This document shows positions 40,201 through 51,700 of a DNA stretch of 64,000 bases, one piece after another (within the stretch, counting starts at the first letter, position 1; each line of letters starts with the position of its first letter). This DNA comes from Polytrichum commune. Taxonomy: Eukaryota; Streptophyta; Polytrichopsida; Polytrichales; Polytrichaceae. The notes beneath the pieces were generated by a model. The model made no database searches. It had not been told where the DNA came from and was given only the letters and a program-made list of their open reading frames with translations. The position numbers were made by a program, and so were the translations under genes. Location: NCBI GenBank assembly GCA_950295325.1, contig OX485803.1, positions 14,384,001-14,448,000 of the forward strand. The letters run 5' to 3'.

Positions 40201-43200
40201 TTACATCCTAAGATGCATTGGAACGTTGGAACCCCATTGAAATTGCGACTAAGACAAAAATGAAGCCATTTCTGTCATAGGAAATATCCTCAGTTGGCTA
40301 GAAGGACAACTATATATGTTGTAGAGATTTTTACCTCGGATGTACCAAAGATACCAAGGTAGCCGGTGAAGAGAGGGAGGACACGGCTCACATAATCATC
40401 AAAAGTTGCATCTGGCTGTAAAAAAAATCCACTCATGATAGCAATTGTCCCGAATGTTGTGACGCCTAATAACACTGCACTCACGTAACCTGTCAAAGTG
40501 CTTAGCCGTTGTGACTCAAGCTGCAGGTCTATCTCCGCCTTAGGTTGCACCACACAGACCTGCAAAATTCCTATGACTGATCAATAACCTAGTCTAACAC
40601 CAGTGGTCACATGCAACGTAACATTCTTAAGTAGCCTATTTAGGTTCCAGTGCAAGCATAATTCTTAAGGTGATCTGGATAACCTAGAATGATTCCATTT
40701 GGACACATCTCTTTAATTGAATTGGGACTAGATCTTTGTAGATAAAAGAAGACTTTGTGTCCAAAGATAGGCAAAATGGTGTTATATCAACCAATGAGAG
40801 ATTAGTGCCACTTGACTATGCTCAGCATTCATGCGTGTACTTAAGGACCTTGATTCTTCAAATATGGTACTGCAATCAAAAGACTGCAAAGTGCACACTT
40901 TTGGTGAAGCATGGCACCAATTCAAGGTTTGACAATATTTCTTATATTAAAACTCAAAAACAGAGAGGTGTCGAAGAGCTCAACAACGGACCTGCCTTGT
41001 CTCTTCATTGATGGTTTCTTCCATGAACCAAAGATCAACTTCCCGACCACATGCCTTGGCAATACTAGCTTCCAGCTTGGGTTTCACTTCTTCCAATGGC
41101 CTCCGCAAATTCCCGATCACAATGCCACCATCACCCATCCTTCGAACATCGTTCGCAAAGAATGTGTCATACCCAAAACAGCTTCTCAACTGCATCATCA
41201 TCAAAAATATACATCAACACCACTCCATACCTCATCAACACTTCCAGAATCACTGCATGCTTTTGTGCAGCATAGTTAAGTTAACAACCAAACATCATTT
41301 GAAAGGCCAACATTACCTACCTTGCCCAGGTCCAATGCTATAAATGTCTCTTCAGCCTTGTCCAATCTATCCTTCTCTCGTTGCAGTGAACTCCTGGCAA
41401 AGTTACATCATGAATAAGTTATGAAGATCACAAGAAATGGCAGGAGATAGGTAGATGGGTGTGCCTGGCAGCCTCATAACATTCTTGAGTAGCCTATTGA
41501 GGTTCCAATACAAATGGAAAAATTCTTAGGTGATCCGAATAACCTAAGAATGATTCCATTAGGAACCCACCTCTTCAACTGAATCTCGATAAATGAAAGA
41601 AGGCTTTGTGTCTGAAGATATGCATCAAGAATGAGGTTCTATCAACTAACGAGAGGTTAATGCCACTTGACTATGCTCGTCATTCTTGTGTGTACTCAAG
41701 GGCCTTGTTACTTGAATTTTTTTTCTTGAAGCTAGAATAGAAAGAGAATGTCCTTACACATGCTTAAGAATGCTAAGGTATGTGGCCCTAATGTGGGGAC
41801 TTCCAAGTCCACATACAATGTTGGCTGTTGAACTAGATCGGGAATTGTCGATCTCTAAGTAGCATTTGTGCATCTCGTTGACATGTATAAGTTACAAGAG
41901 GTCAAAGTGAAGATTCTCTTACTCTTTAAGTGATCATATAGGCCCTCCCAAATGTGTTCACTATTGAACCTAGAATGGTGTCTATATTTTAAGCACATGG
42001 TCCAATCTCATAGTAACACATGTCTTTTTGGTGTGCATTCTTAGATACAAGCCATGCCACATACCACGCAAATAAAAGCGTCCAATTAAGAGTGACCACA
42101 TAAGGCCCACATATCTTTGCCCAATATGACTGACCGTGGACAGCATGACAAGACCAAAGGATGAGAATTTGCATGTACCTGACCACACTGTTGATTATGC
42201 CCTTGAAGAAATTCCCTTGTTCCTGGCTATCAATCTCTCGCAACCGCTCCTCTGCACGCTTCCTCTCAAGCTTTAAGGCGGATTCGATGGATGGGTTTCC
42301 CATGAACTTCTTGAAGTCCTCATCCAACCTCCAATCCCTTTCTTGCTTCTTCTCCACTGACTCTTCCTTCTTAGGCTCCTCCTCTGGTGGTTTGTGATCC
42401 TCCACTACCGTTCCTGCATTAAATAGTACATTACATTCTGTTATCATCATTACTCTCCAAACATTTTCTTTGCCTATAGCGTAGACATGTGTTTAATCCA
42501 CCATAGCAATAACTTGGGAAACTATGCTTGAATGGTATGTGTTAATTGTGGATCTAAAAACGGAGACCAAAAGACATGTACTAGAGATTGGACTATGTGC
42601 TCAAAATATGCTAACCATTCTAGGCTCAATAGTCAACATAATTGGGGTACCTATACGACCACTTAATGGGTGCAAGAATCTTCCCTTTGATAAAGAATAA
42701 GATATTCATACGAGCTTTGGAAATTGTGAGGCAAATGGAGATGGGCACGATTTGATTTTGCTAATCATCTGACACTAATTGCTTGTTTTGTATCCCACAA
42801 GAAGTGGGTGCAGAGCTAAAAGTGTCCAAATAACACACATCTACGTTAAACCCCTCCAGCCATAAACCTCGAGACACCCATCAAATTGGTCCAAAAGAGG
42901 CTCCCATTTTGTATGTCTTTCACATAGCATTTATCTCGAATAACTTGTGCCATTTCAAGCTTAATCAAGCGATATATACCTATATGCATAGCAAGAAATA
43001 TCATAGGGCTGTGTTATTCTGTTTACTTGCAAGATAATCCGAGCTCAAAATTACCAAGATGGACGATGGATACCTGATGGCGGAGACTCCTTCTCATCCT
43101 TGAGTTCAGCTCTTGCGAGTAACCGGTTTGTGCGCCTTGCTTTTGCGCTTTGAGATACTTTTCTCTGAACCTACGTTTCCAATAACTAACTTAGAATTGA

Positions 43201-43539
43201 GAACTGGGTCGATGTATTTGACATGTCCTCCAAGATAGTCCTTCCGAACATATTAACATGAAAGATTCCACTCCAGAGATTTCTGAGCCTTCCCGAGGTT
43301 GGGTAATAACATCATAAGATGTGTCCTGGTTTTGTTACTGAGTTGACCTCAACTGTGAGGTGACTTCACAGAGGATACTAATGCAACCAAGTTATGAAAA
43401 TGAATGTAAAATAATATACCTGATGAGGCAATCGTAAAGAATTGCTGTATCTTGCAACGCTCGCAGGCGTCCATTGGTTTTGGGAGCGTGTGGAGAGCTG
43501 GCTCCCCACTGTGAGCGATTGCAGTGCCATTGATGCCAT
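37217..43539 (-). CDS. EGY3: EGY3-like plastid site-2 protease homologue, protease-dead
   Basis: Nine exons: 43539-43420, 43164-43074, 42413-42179, 41393-41321, 41189-40992, 40559-40335, 39638-39400, 38580-38426, 37575-37217. Phases agree and give 564 residues, near the Arabidopsis EGY3 length. The N-terminus is Ser/Arg-rich and fits a transit peptide. A charged coiled-coil-like region follows (PPEEEPKKEESVEKKQERDW), then the conserved 'FGYDTFFANDVRR' block. From about residue 240 there are hydrophobic membrane segments. Active S2P proteases have HExxH and NxxPxxxLDGG. Here the first reads GTSEIATRY (about 311-319) with no zinc-binding histidines, and the second is NMLPSGRLEGG (453-463) with Glu for Asp. 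That is the known EGY3 pseudoprotease pattern. EGY family members sit in plastid membranes and EGY3 is tied to stress responses in Arabidopsis. The C-terminus 'PFFRGDDF' is typical. Confidence 0.95.
37695..38025 (+). repeat. Family A1 repeat in the last EGY3 intron
   Basis: Begins near 'gtgggcacttccaactccac' and ends 'gaccacataagacccacata'. It lies antisense within intron 8 and is followed after a few bases by a family B MITE. Confidence 0.85.
38030..38200. mobile_element. Family B MITE in an EGY3 intron
   Basis: The left arm is 'ttagtgtggattgccatttg', with 'gagttatgtagtgctgta'. The right arm is 'gttatagcactgtgtaattc' with 'caaatggtactccacact'. These are inverted copies of each other. It sits almost directly against the family A copy, an arrangement also seen at 45575-46070. 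Confidence 0.8.
39035..39335 (+). repeat. Family A repeat, A2 form, in EGY3 intron 7
   Basis: Carries the A2-type left part ('acccacttctcgtaggatgt', 'gaaacatgcaattagtgcaa') and the family A right end ('aaatataggtgtcc'), but the middle is deleted. Confidence 0.75.
40600..40880. repeat. Direct repeat in adjacent EGY3 introns, copy 1
   Basis: Lies in intron 5 (40560-40991). It matches 41455-41720 in intron 4 through 'gtagcctatt.aggttcca', 'aattctta.ggtgatc', 'gaatgattccatt', 'ggctttgtgtc' and 'gccacttgactatgctc'. The conserved exon 5 lies between the two copies and is not duplicated. Confidence 0.85.
41455..41720. repeat. Direct repeat in adjacent EGY3 introns, copy 2
   Basis: Partner of 40600-40880, lying in intron 4 (41394-42178) in the same orientation, including 'ttgtgtgtactcaagggcct'. 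Confidence 0.85.
41790..42115 (+). repeat. Family A1 repeat in EGY3 intron 4
   Basis: Starts 'gtggggacttccaagtccac' and ends 'gaccacataaggcccacata'. It is a near full-length A1 copy, antisense to the gene. Confidence 0.85.
42485..42850 (-). repeat. Family A2 repeat in EGY3 intron 2
   Basis: Inverted relative to most copies. It carries 'aaaagacatgtactagagat', 'attctaggctcaatagtcaa' and 'cccacaagaagtgggtgcag', and is best matched by the inverted copy at 59245-59575. Confidence 0.85.
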
Positions 43540-43559
43540 TTTTACCTTCTACTTTTTTA

Positions 43560-44740
43560 CGACCTGCACTCGCAATGAAATTTCCTTAGATGTCTGATAA
43601 TCCTTCTTGGAATCTTGAAGTACCCAGATACAACCTCAACCTAAACGAATCTCTGAAGACATCACCGAACAAAATTTAACTCCAAACACATCAATCCCAC
43701 TCTCTGGGGACAAAATTGACACTCACACAGAATCTGGTGAGCTCTCTGAAATCCTTCTTGGAATCTTGAAACACCCAAAACCAAACTCAATCTAAACGAC
43801 CCTCCAAAGACATCACCAAATTCAACTCCAAATGCAAGTGCAACGCATCAATCCCAGTTACCCCCAACCCCTAAGATGCCTTTTTTCGGCGGACAAACCC
43901 AAAAAATCCCTCTACAACTACTATACAACTTGAAGCCTGAGCCGACACGTGGGGACAGAATTGACACGCACACAGAATTTCTTGAACTATCTTATATACC
44001 CTTCTTAGAATCTTGAAACACCCACAAAAGCAAGTCAATCCGAGCGACCCTCCAAACACATCACCGAACGAAACTCAAATCCCAATACAAGTAGAGCACA
44101 TCAATCTCACTCTCTGGGGACACAAATCGACACTGACAGAATTTCTTGAGCTGTCTGAAACCTTGCTTGGAATCTTGAAGCCCCCACGAGCAAACTCAAT
44201 TTAAACGACCCTCCAAAGACATCACCGAACGACACTCAAACCCAAATGCGAGTAAAACGACATCAATCCCACTCTCTAGGGACAGATTTCCTTAAGTTGT
44301 CTGCAACCCTTCTTGGAATTTTCAAATACCCAATGCCAAACTCAATCAAATGACCCTCCAAACACATCACCGAACGAAACTCGAATCCAAATGCAAATAC
44401 GTAAAACACATCAATCGCACTCTCGTGGGACAAAATTGACACTCACACAGAAATCTCTTGAGTTGTCCCAAACCCTTCTTGGAATCTTGGAACGCCCAAA
44501 ACCAATCTCAATCCAAACAACCCTCCAAAGACACCACCAAACGAAAATCAACTCAAAATGCAAGCAAAACCACATCAATCTTATTCTCTCCCATTTACCT
44601 CCAACTCTTGAATGCCTTCTCGAGCCGCGACGTACTATACAGAGGATGATTTGGCACACGAACCCAGAAGTCCCTGTACAACTATTTACTGTACAAATTG
44701 AAGCCTGACTAGACTCAGCTGAGATGTGGGGACAAAATTG
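43560..44740. repeat. Six-copy tandem array directly upstream of EGY3
   Basis: Units start near 43570, 43720, 43954, 44129, 44283 and 44438. Each carries 'cttcttggaatcttgaa' (or a variant), 'aaacgaccctccaa', 'acatcaccgaac' and 'catcaatcccactctc'. Units 2 and 6 are longer and share an extra tail ('tacaacttgaagcctga', 'gtggggaca'), suggesting a larger four-unit duplication. The array begins within about 30 bp of the EGY3 start codon, so it must contain or replace the promoter and leader. Confidence 0.9.
43946..43951. promoter_or_regulatory. G-box CACGTG within the upstream array
   Basis: The palindrome CACGTG in the context CCGACACGTGGGG lies about 410 bp upstream of the EGY3 start codon. G-boxes bind bZIP or bHLH factors. 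Its function here is inferred from motif and position only. Confidence 0.4.
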
Positions 44741-44904
44741 GTGAGGATTCCTGGATTGCCGTCAAAATTGCATACGTTTTTTTGGGGTTATAAAACTATG
44801 TTGGAATAACTTGGGTCTCGCGCTGCGCACGAGGTGCGAGGAATTGTACTACCCTATGGCAGCTGAGGAAGTGCCTTGGTCACAGTGTTGGGGTAGTTTT
44901 GTGG

Positions 44905-45010
44905 ATGCGACACGTGGCGGACGATGGTACTGGGAGAGCTGGCAGGAGGCAACGCATACATGCATGCATGCATGGGAGGGAGGGATACTGCATGCATGGA
45001 TGTGGTTGGA
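44905..45010. promoter_or_regulatory. ABRE-like G-box next to a cluster of RY (CATGCATG) motifs
   Basis: GACACGTGGCGG (CACGTG at 44911-44916) matches the ABA-response element ACACGTGGC. About 45-80 bp on lie several CATGCATG motifs (about 44957-45000), the RY/Sph element bound by B3 factors such as ABI3. The patch is about 1.4 kb upstream of EGY3. It may equally serve another transcript or be chance. Confidence 0.35.
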
Positions 45011-45059
45011 TGGCCATCCATGGGGCACTTGGAGAACACACTCTTCTTCCCCCTTTGCC

Positions 45060-45502
45060 TCATGTGGCCTTATTATGTTGGCACTTAAGGTATATGAACG
45101 TAAACCCAACACTTTTCTTGAGTAGACTACCTATCAATCTAAGATGCTCCTATATTTTGCATCATTTATTGGGTGTTGTATTAAAATCAAGACATCCCAT
45201 TGAAAATATTTCAACAAATATAAAAATGTACAAAAACCACACATCAAGTGATGATATTTCATCATTAAAATGCACATTCTTGAACAATCTAGAGAGAGGC
45301 ATGTTGGCAGACCCAAATCGAGTGTAGAGAGCCAACATGTAGAAAGCATTGCAGTTATGGTCGAGCCTCCCACCCAACCACAATAAGTAGCTCTCCATTC
45401 CATTATCACAACTACCGCACCCATGCCACTTGGTTATTGGCAACTCTATTCAATTAACATTTTTTTGCGGAAAACCAAAAAAACTTAATAATGGGTTTAT
45501 AC

Positions 45503-45546
<44 letters not shown>

Positions 45547-45574
45547 CCACAAACATTTATGGGCATTAGATTGG
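45060..45574. other. Non-coding spacer with TACA/TA microsatellite
   Basis: No gene seen. At about 45501-45542 there is an ACAT run followed by a long (AT)n run. Confidence 0.6.
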
Positions 45575-45850
45575 CTTGGGGAATGTCTCGTCACAAAGAT
45601 TATCATTTCAAGTTTCTGGAATTGGGAGTTGAATAGAGAAAGTTAGAAGAGTCCAAAGAGAATATTCTCATACTCTTTAAGTAATCACATAGACCCTCGT
45701 GCTAAAACGATGTGTATAGTAGTGAGCATATAATCTAGTGTCACCATAACATATGTCTTTTTGGTGCCCATCATTGTTTGCAAGCCTTGCTATATACAAC
45801 TAGAATACATGCAAAGGTTGAGAAGAGTGATCACATAAGGCTTACATACC
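45575..45850 (+). repeat. Family A1 repeat
   Basis: Shares 'cacaaagattatcatttcaa', 'cacatagaccct' and 'gatcacataaggcttacata' with other A1 copies. A family B MITE follows about 25 bp downstream. Confidence 0.75.
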
Positions 45851-45873
45851 TTATTATCTCTCTACATATTTTT

Positions 45874-46070
45874 GTCTAATTAGTGTGGGTTACCATTCGC
45901 AATTACGTGTTGCTATAATATTTTACCGACATTATCATTTTCATCAAGTGAGATATCATATTCTCCAATGTGCATACTAACTACTTATGTTATTTGGGTA
46001 AAAAAATGATACTTTTAGTAAAATGCTATAGCAATGCATAACTCCAAATGGTAGGCCACACTAATTAGAC
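45874..46070. mobile_element. Family B MITE, best-preserved ends
   Basis: The outer 15 bases are a perfect inverted repeat, GTCTAATTAGTGTGG at the left and CCACACTAATTAGAC at the right. The arms continue as 'ttaccattcgcaattacg' and 'gcataactccaaatggta'. The 197-bp element has no coding capacity. Confidence 0.9.
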
Positions 46071-46755
46071 CTAGAAAAAATTGTAGTTTGGAAAGAGGAA
46101 CCCCTTGTTACATGGCTCCCACGCAAGTGAATACATGTGAGTACATGAGTGCACATGAGAAGTCAACTTGAAGGAGCTTGTTACTCTCTTCTATGGGTGC
46201 ACACAATAATCTTGTTTTTCTCAAGCAATTAAGTGTTGCCATTGCCAAACCTACTTGAGAGCCATTTTCCCCATTCACTCAAGGTTTAACTATCCACATG
46301 TCAGTTTAGGTTCACTTGCAAGTGGCGCTTCCTCCCCATAATTTACATGGTTAAATAAACGAACGACCATGTTTCTCTGCTTCTAGAGCCCCCATTTAAA
46401 AACACGCCCTTCTCACATTGGTACCACTATGTAAAGATCTACTAACATAGTGAAATTTTGAAAACTCCATTGGGTTGAAGACCACAAACACTCTAGGATA
46501 TATTTTGCAAGCTTCATTGCATGCCAAATGCAAATTTGACCTTTAAAGAAACCTTTGTTTTTTAATTAGCTCTTCATAAAATTATACAAGTTTTTTTTAG
46601 GCAAAGTGTCAGGATAAGGTCTATTGGATAAAATTGCCTTTCACAATTATATATCAAGAGGAATTGTTGCAAATGAGAGTGTCCTCTATCCACCCATGTT
46701 AAAACTATATGCTTTATGTAGGTTTCTCAAGTGGGATTCACAAGGTTTTGCACTA
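46071..46755. other. Non-coding stretch, nothing recognised
   Basis: No gene, repeat copy or element recognised. Confidence 0.5.
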
Positions 46756-47133
46756 CACTAAATATGATTATTCAATGTCATATGGTATATTATGTCAATG
46801 TGGTAACTTCTCGGATGACAATTCTTATAAAAAAAATTGAACAAATCTTGTTATGGATGATGGATGAGTTCATCCATTAGCCAAAACACTACTGTACCTT
46901 CTCTTGTCAACAATTGTGATGAAATATTGTCTTGGATGATTGCAATTTGGATGAGAAGTCACTTGGTAAGTGATAGTATTTGCAACACTGTAAATGCATA
47001 ATCCCCAAAAAAATGTGCAAAGAATGACAAATAATGTTGGGATAACATTTAGTGTTGGTGACACTATACCACGTTTACAATAAGTATTGAGCAAGTCAAT
47101 TAGAATTGGTGACACTAAATGTCATATTTAGTG
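46756..47133 (+). mobile_element. CACTA-like MITE (family F), copy 1
   Basis: The ends CACTAAATATGA and TCATATTTAGTG are perfect inverted repeats of 12 bp. A second, inverted and diverged copy lies at 62509-62875, with matching interior boxes ('gatggatgagttcatccatt' and its complement, 'aatgttgggataacatttag'). CACTA-type ends suggest the CACTA/En-Spm group, but I could not identify a clear 3-bp target duplication. The last 60 bases also carry inverted 'gtgttggtgacacta' boxes. Confidence 0.75.
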
Positions 47134-47149
47134 TGCATTGATCATCCCA

Positions 47150-47329
47150 ATTAGTGTGTGTTCCCATTTGAAGTTACGCAATGCGTTAATATCTTACTTA
47201 GGAGTTGAATTCCTACTAACATGATGTTCGGACAGTATAGAACACAAATGACTTGGCTTGGTAAAGTACAACATTCACATTATACAGTTATAGCATTGCG
47301 TAACTCCAAATAGTAACACGCACTCAATG
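47150..47329. mobile_element. Family B MITE, 17 bp from the CACTA-like element
   Basis: The left arm is 'ttagtgtgtgttcccatttg' with 'aagttacgcaatgcg'. The right arm is 'gcattgcgtaactccaaata' with 'gtaacacgcactcaatg'. The arms are inverted copies of about 38 bp. Confidence 0.8.
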
Positions 47330-48726
47330 TAGCTAATATCTGGAATTGGATCAGAGTCATTAACTCTTAACGCGGGTGAGATGTTCACCACTATATATCA
47401 TATGCTAGGCAACTTGATTTCAACTATTGCTTTTCTCATTCTCAATCACAGTTGAGTGGCAGTGACAGTAGATCCATTAGTGTTGGCAGTGTTAGATTAG
47501 AGCAGGTGTATTTGGAGAGATACTTGATCACCATGTGAAAATAATTGTCAAAGGAGGCGAACTTTTCTTTTTAAAATGTATGGATTGGCCTGGTATTTTG
47601 CGACTTGATAAACAACCAAGAACATGCATGACTTTATCTCCAAAAGTGGATGATACCAATAGAAGTACACAATTTCTCAAATGTATGTGCCCGAATTATG
47701 TCAAATGTAAACACATTATTGCTTTCAAAGCTTCAGTAACATGTTGGCAAGTTGTTGTAAGGATTATTGTACTTTTTGTTGGGTGAAGGAAGGGCTCAAG
47801 AAATAGGTCAAAAGTTGACATGAATTTACATTTGTTTTGGTCCCCTTCAATTTGAAATGCATGGGAGGACTTCCACATTGAACGCTGCTGCCACCCTACC
47901 TGAGATAGCACGACCTTTCTAGTAAGGTACAAAATCTCTACACTTTTCAAATGAGCAGCATCATCCGCCCTACTAAAAGTGTTACAGGTCAGAACGCCGT
48001 TAAGGACTCAAACTCAGTGGCTGTCATCTCAGCTACTTTCTCGACATGGACTATGCTAACTTTCCATTCAGATAAGGGATGGAGGTATGGATAACAATGT
48101 ACAGACAACACCACAGTGAGAAAAATTGATTGATGTCTACATTGACGTACTGCCATATATCAAATACAAACACTGGAGTATCCTTCAGAGATATATATAC
48201 GCACTTGATATTTGTAACCTACAGGACAAGATCCTTATATTACAAGACGATAATCAATTAATGCTTCTGGGCAGAGAAAGTCTAACAGTGCTCCCCCACA
48301 ACTCATCTTTGTTGGACCTGAGGCATTATAACCATGCGACAAGCATCCACGAATTGGTATGCGGATTCTAGTATTGTCAATGTTTCTTCTTGTACTCTTG
48401 TACTCCTCCCTTTAATGCTACAATCAGAGGATCAACTCTTGCACTTTCTCACGTTGCCCACTAATACACCAACCTGCACAAGGGCAGCTAGAACCTCTAC
48501 AAAAGTCGGGTCAAGGAGGCTTCACCCGAGGACTAAGAACCTGATACAATGATACCAGGAAGAGACTGATTCATGACATATGTGACAAAGGATCCTGCAA
48601 TACAGCTAGCAGGAACAGTGATTGAGGCTCAATCTTCCCAGCACTGACTATCTACTTTCTACCAAATCACGTGGTAAAGACTGGCGCATTCAGTAGCATC
48701 TATTGGGTCTTCAGGTGGATACAGAT
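47330..48726. other. Spacer and cyclophilin 3' region
   Basis: An open frame at 47535-47786 has no recognisable domain. The part next to 48727 is probably the cyclophilin 3' untranslated region. Confidence 0.45.
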
Positions 48727-51700
48727 TTAAAGCTCATCTGCCACTGTAATGTTATGTATTAAGACAGGCACCAGTGGCCGATCCTCAGCATTTGTTTCGA
48801 CCTTCTCAATTTCCTGCAAACATCAAGGGCAACATGTTACATCAGTAAGTAAATATCCAGAAGCATCAATCAAGCAAACCTGGAAGAGAGAAAGAAACTC
48901 GATCATAAAAGTACAAGATACAAACATCACAAAAGACTGCATGAGAATATATAAATGATGTAATACCTGAACAACTTCTCGGCCACGAACTACCCGCCCG
49001 AAAACTGTATATCGCTTGTCCAAATGAGGGGAAGGGACAGTTGTTATAAAGAATTGTGATCTATTTGTGTTTGGTCCTGAATTTGCCATTGATAAGACAA
49101 ATGCTTCATGCTTCAACCTGCAGAACACACCATACTTAGTCAACATACTTTTATGAGGCAAGCAAGGCATCTACACCATGCTTCATCACAGATAATATTG
49201 GGAGCAGAGAAAGACTTCATACCCATCTTGAAATTCATCTCTAAAGCTTCCACCCCAGATGGACTCGCCACCTGTTCCATCTCCCTTCGGATCACCACCT
49301 TGAATCATAAAGTTCTTGATAACACGATGGAACGTAACACCATTGTAGTAGCCATTCTTACTGCAAGAATTGTCCACATTGTCAGATGGATGGAGCAACA
49401 CATAATAATTGTCTTCCCATGCCCCTACTTTCAAGAAGGAAATAACCAAGTAACCTGCTTTCGGACTAGGGCTAATTCCACTATTTAGGTTCAAACAGCT
49501 GTAAACCCACACATTCACCCAATTCACCATGCACAATTGACAACCCAGTCAATCTTCAGTGCTCCTATGAAAATAGCTGTCAAGAATCAGGCATGTGAAC
49601 ATTTCCCCCAGACATTGTATTGTAGCTGATGTTCTCCATTCAATTTCTGACTATAGATAGGTAGACTTTAGGTATATAAGGACTGGGTTTAATGGATATA
49701 TTGGTAAAACATCAATATAAGTTGACATGGCAGTGTATTTTGATGTAGCAGATCATGTATTTACAAATATCAAAATCACTCCAAATAAGTCCCCGTTCCT
49801 CTACGAAACAAGAGAAAAAGAGCTGCATTCAAAACAGAAGTACCTGTGTGTAATAAAATTCTCCACAGTTTTAGGTGCATCCTTTGGAAAGAGCTCCAAA
49901 GTAATAAGTCCTTTTGTAGTGTTCAGAGTCTGAAGCAATTCACCTTGTCAGAAAAAAAAAAGATTCCTCACATTCTAATCATGACAATCAGTATACTTGC
50001 TGTCTTTGACCATAAGAAGACACTGCGTTCCAAATGGAACCTCTGCTTGCACAAAATTTACCACTAAACATCTAACATGAATCGTTTGTGTACTCCTGAT
50101 TGCCCAGGTACATTCAAGCAACAAGAAAAGCAGGCTTAGTTAACTCAAGGATGGAGACAAAGTGAAGATTGCTACTGAAGGTAAGGTTTTCAGACTGCAG
50201 TCCACATTGTTGTCTCATTGAAGTTGAATTTGAATCACATGAATGGGGCATACAAAATCTTAAAAGCTAAGGCCAAATTCAGTACACTCATAACTATCAT
50301 TACAGGAAGGGTATTGTTGGACACTATCCAAAGACTGGCCTGGCCCTAAACAGTATGTACAGAATAGTTAAAGTATTAACTCACCGCAAATCGTGGAAGT
50401 TGATCATCACCTGCTTTCGAATCTGCCTTCTCATCAGATCCCTGCACATTAACCGTCTTCGAAGTGAGCACTCCATAACAAACGAAGTTAATGAGAGCTG
50501 AATGGTCAGTACACAGTCACATTCAAATTCCAGACCAAAAACTGAAGCCCAATGTTCTCTCAGAAACATATCTCCATAGACTAGGCATACCTTTGTCCGG
50601 CTGATATCCTGATTGATGAAATCGTCACGTGTATTCATGCCCCTGCAAATAACACCAAAAGACATCAACAACCCTTCAAACTGCCTATGTACAACAAGTA
50701 GCTGGAAGCAAGGGTACAGCTGCAGAGGGCAAAACTACATACTGTATATAAAGACGTCAAGCAAGCTTTTCAGGAATTTATCAAAAGATCAGTTTATCTA
50801 GAAGAAAGCTCAGAGATTTGAAACGTTTGACTGCAGACATCTCCGGCCTGAGCTATTTCGTTCTGCTGGATAGAGTTTTCTAACTGCCTTCCTTCTTGTT
50901 CAAATTAAAGAAACTGATATCGCTCACTTCAGTCACGGTCTGGGTGAATAGGAATACATTCAAACCACAGTGTAAACAGCTCAAAGTCCCCACCATTGTG
51001 GAGATTCAGATCACTTAAAAGCACTTCAGGTGTGAGAAAACATGTAAGCTAGACAAGAAGTTTCCTTAGGTCAACAAACAATAATAACGGTTATTCTCTT
51101 TGTATTGGGGAACTGTTCCTATAAATATTAGGATATTCTAATTGCAGAGGATAGGCCACCTGGGGTTTTTAACTTTCATAGTCCTTCGTACTCGTCAACT
51201 CCTACACCACTTCAGGGCCTTATGAATACCCAATGCAATGGTTCATCTAAATCAGGAATATAGCAATGAGAGATATATATCTGCCAATCATTATCCAGTG
51301 ACATATATCATCAACAACCTCGATGGCCGTTGATTCCAACCCCCTTGTCATAAGCATTTCTGTTTTTGACCATCCACAACATTAGAAGAATTCTCACAAC
51401 GATTCACATGACGCTGCAGATAATTGCCTCACGAGATTGGAAATCAATCGGAGCAAATAAGAAAACCTGTCGATAGTAGGGGTACCAACGAAGCTGTAAA
51501 ATGGAGGCAGGAGAGACTAGATGACCTTGTGCAATTTTGCAAGCTGCTAAAACCTTGCTATCATTGTAAACAGATATGAGCAGCCTATTTCTACAAACAC
51601 ACTTGGAAATCGGTAAATAAAAAAACTAGAATAATATCAGAGTCTGACCCTTTGGATTTTTGCTTGTGCACGACCAAAGCCGAGAGAAGCAACAAAATGA

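Noticed and set aside
44313-44708. Open frame of about 130 codons upstream of EGY3
   Set aside because: It lies wholly in the tandem array and its peptide simply repeats with the DNA unit.
43560-44740. Regularly spaced repeats that might suggest a CRISPR array
   Set aside because: Units are direct tandem copies of about 150-230 bp without short repeat/unique spacer alternation, in a eukaryotic sequence.
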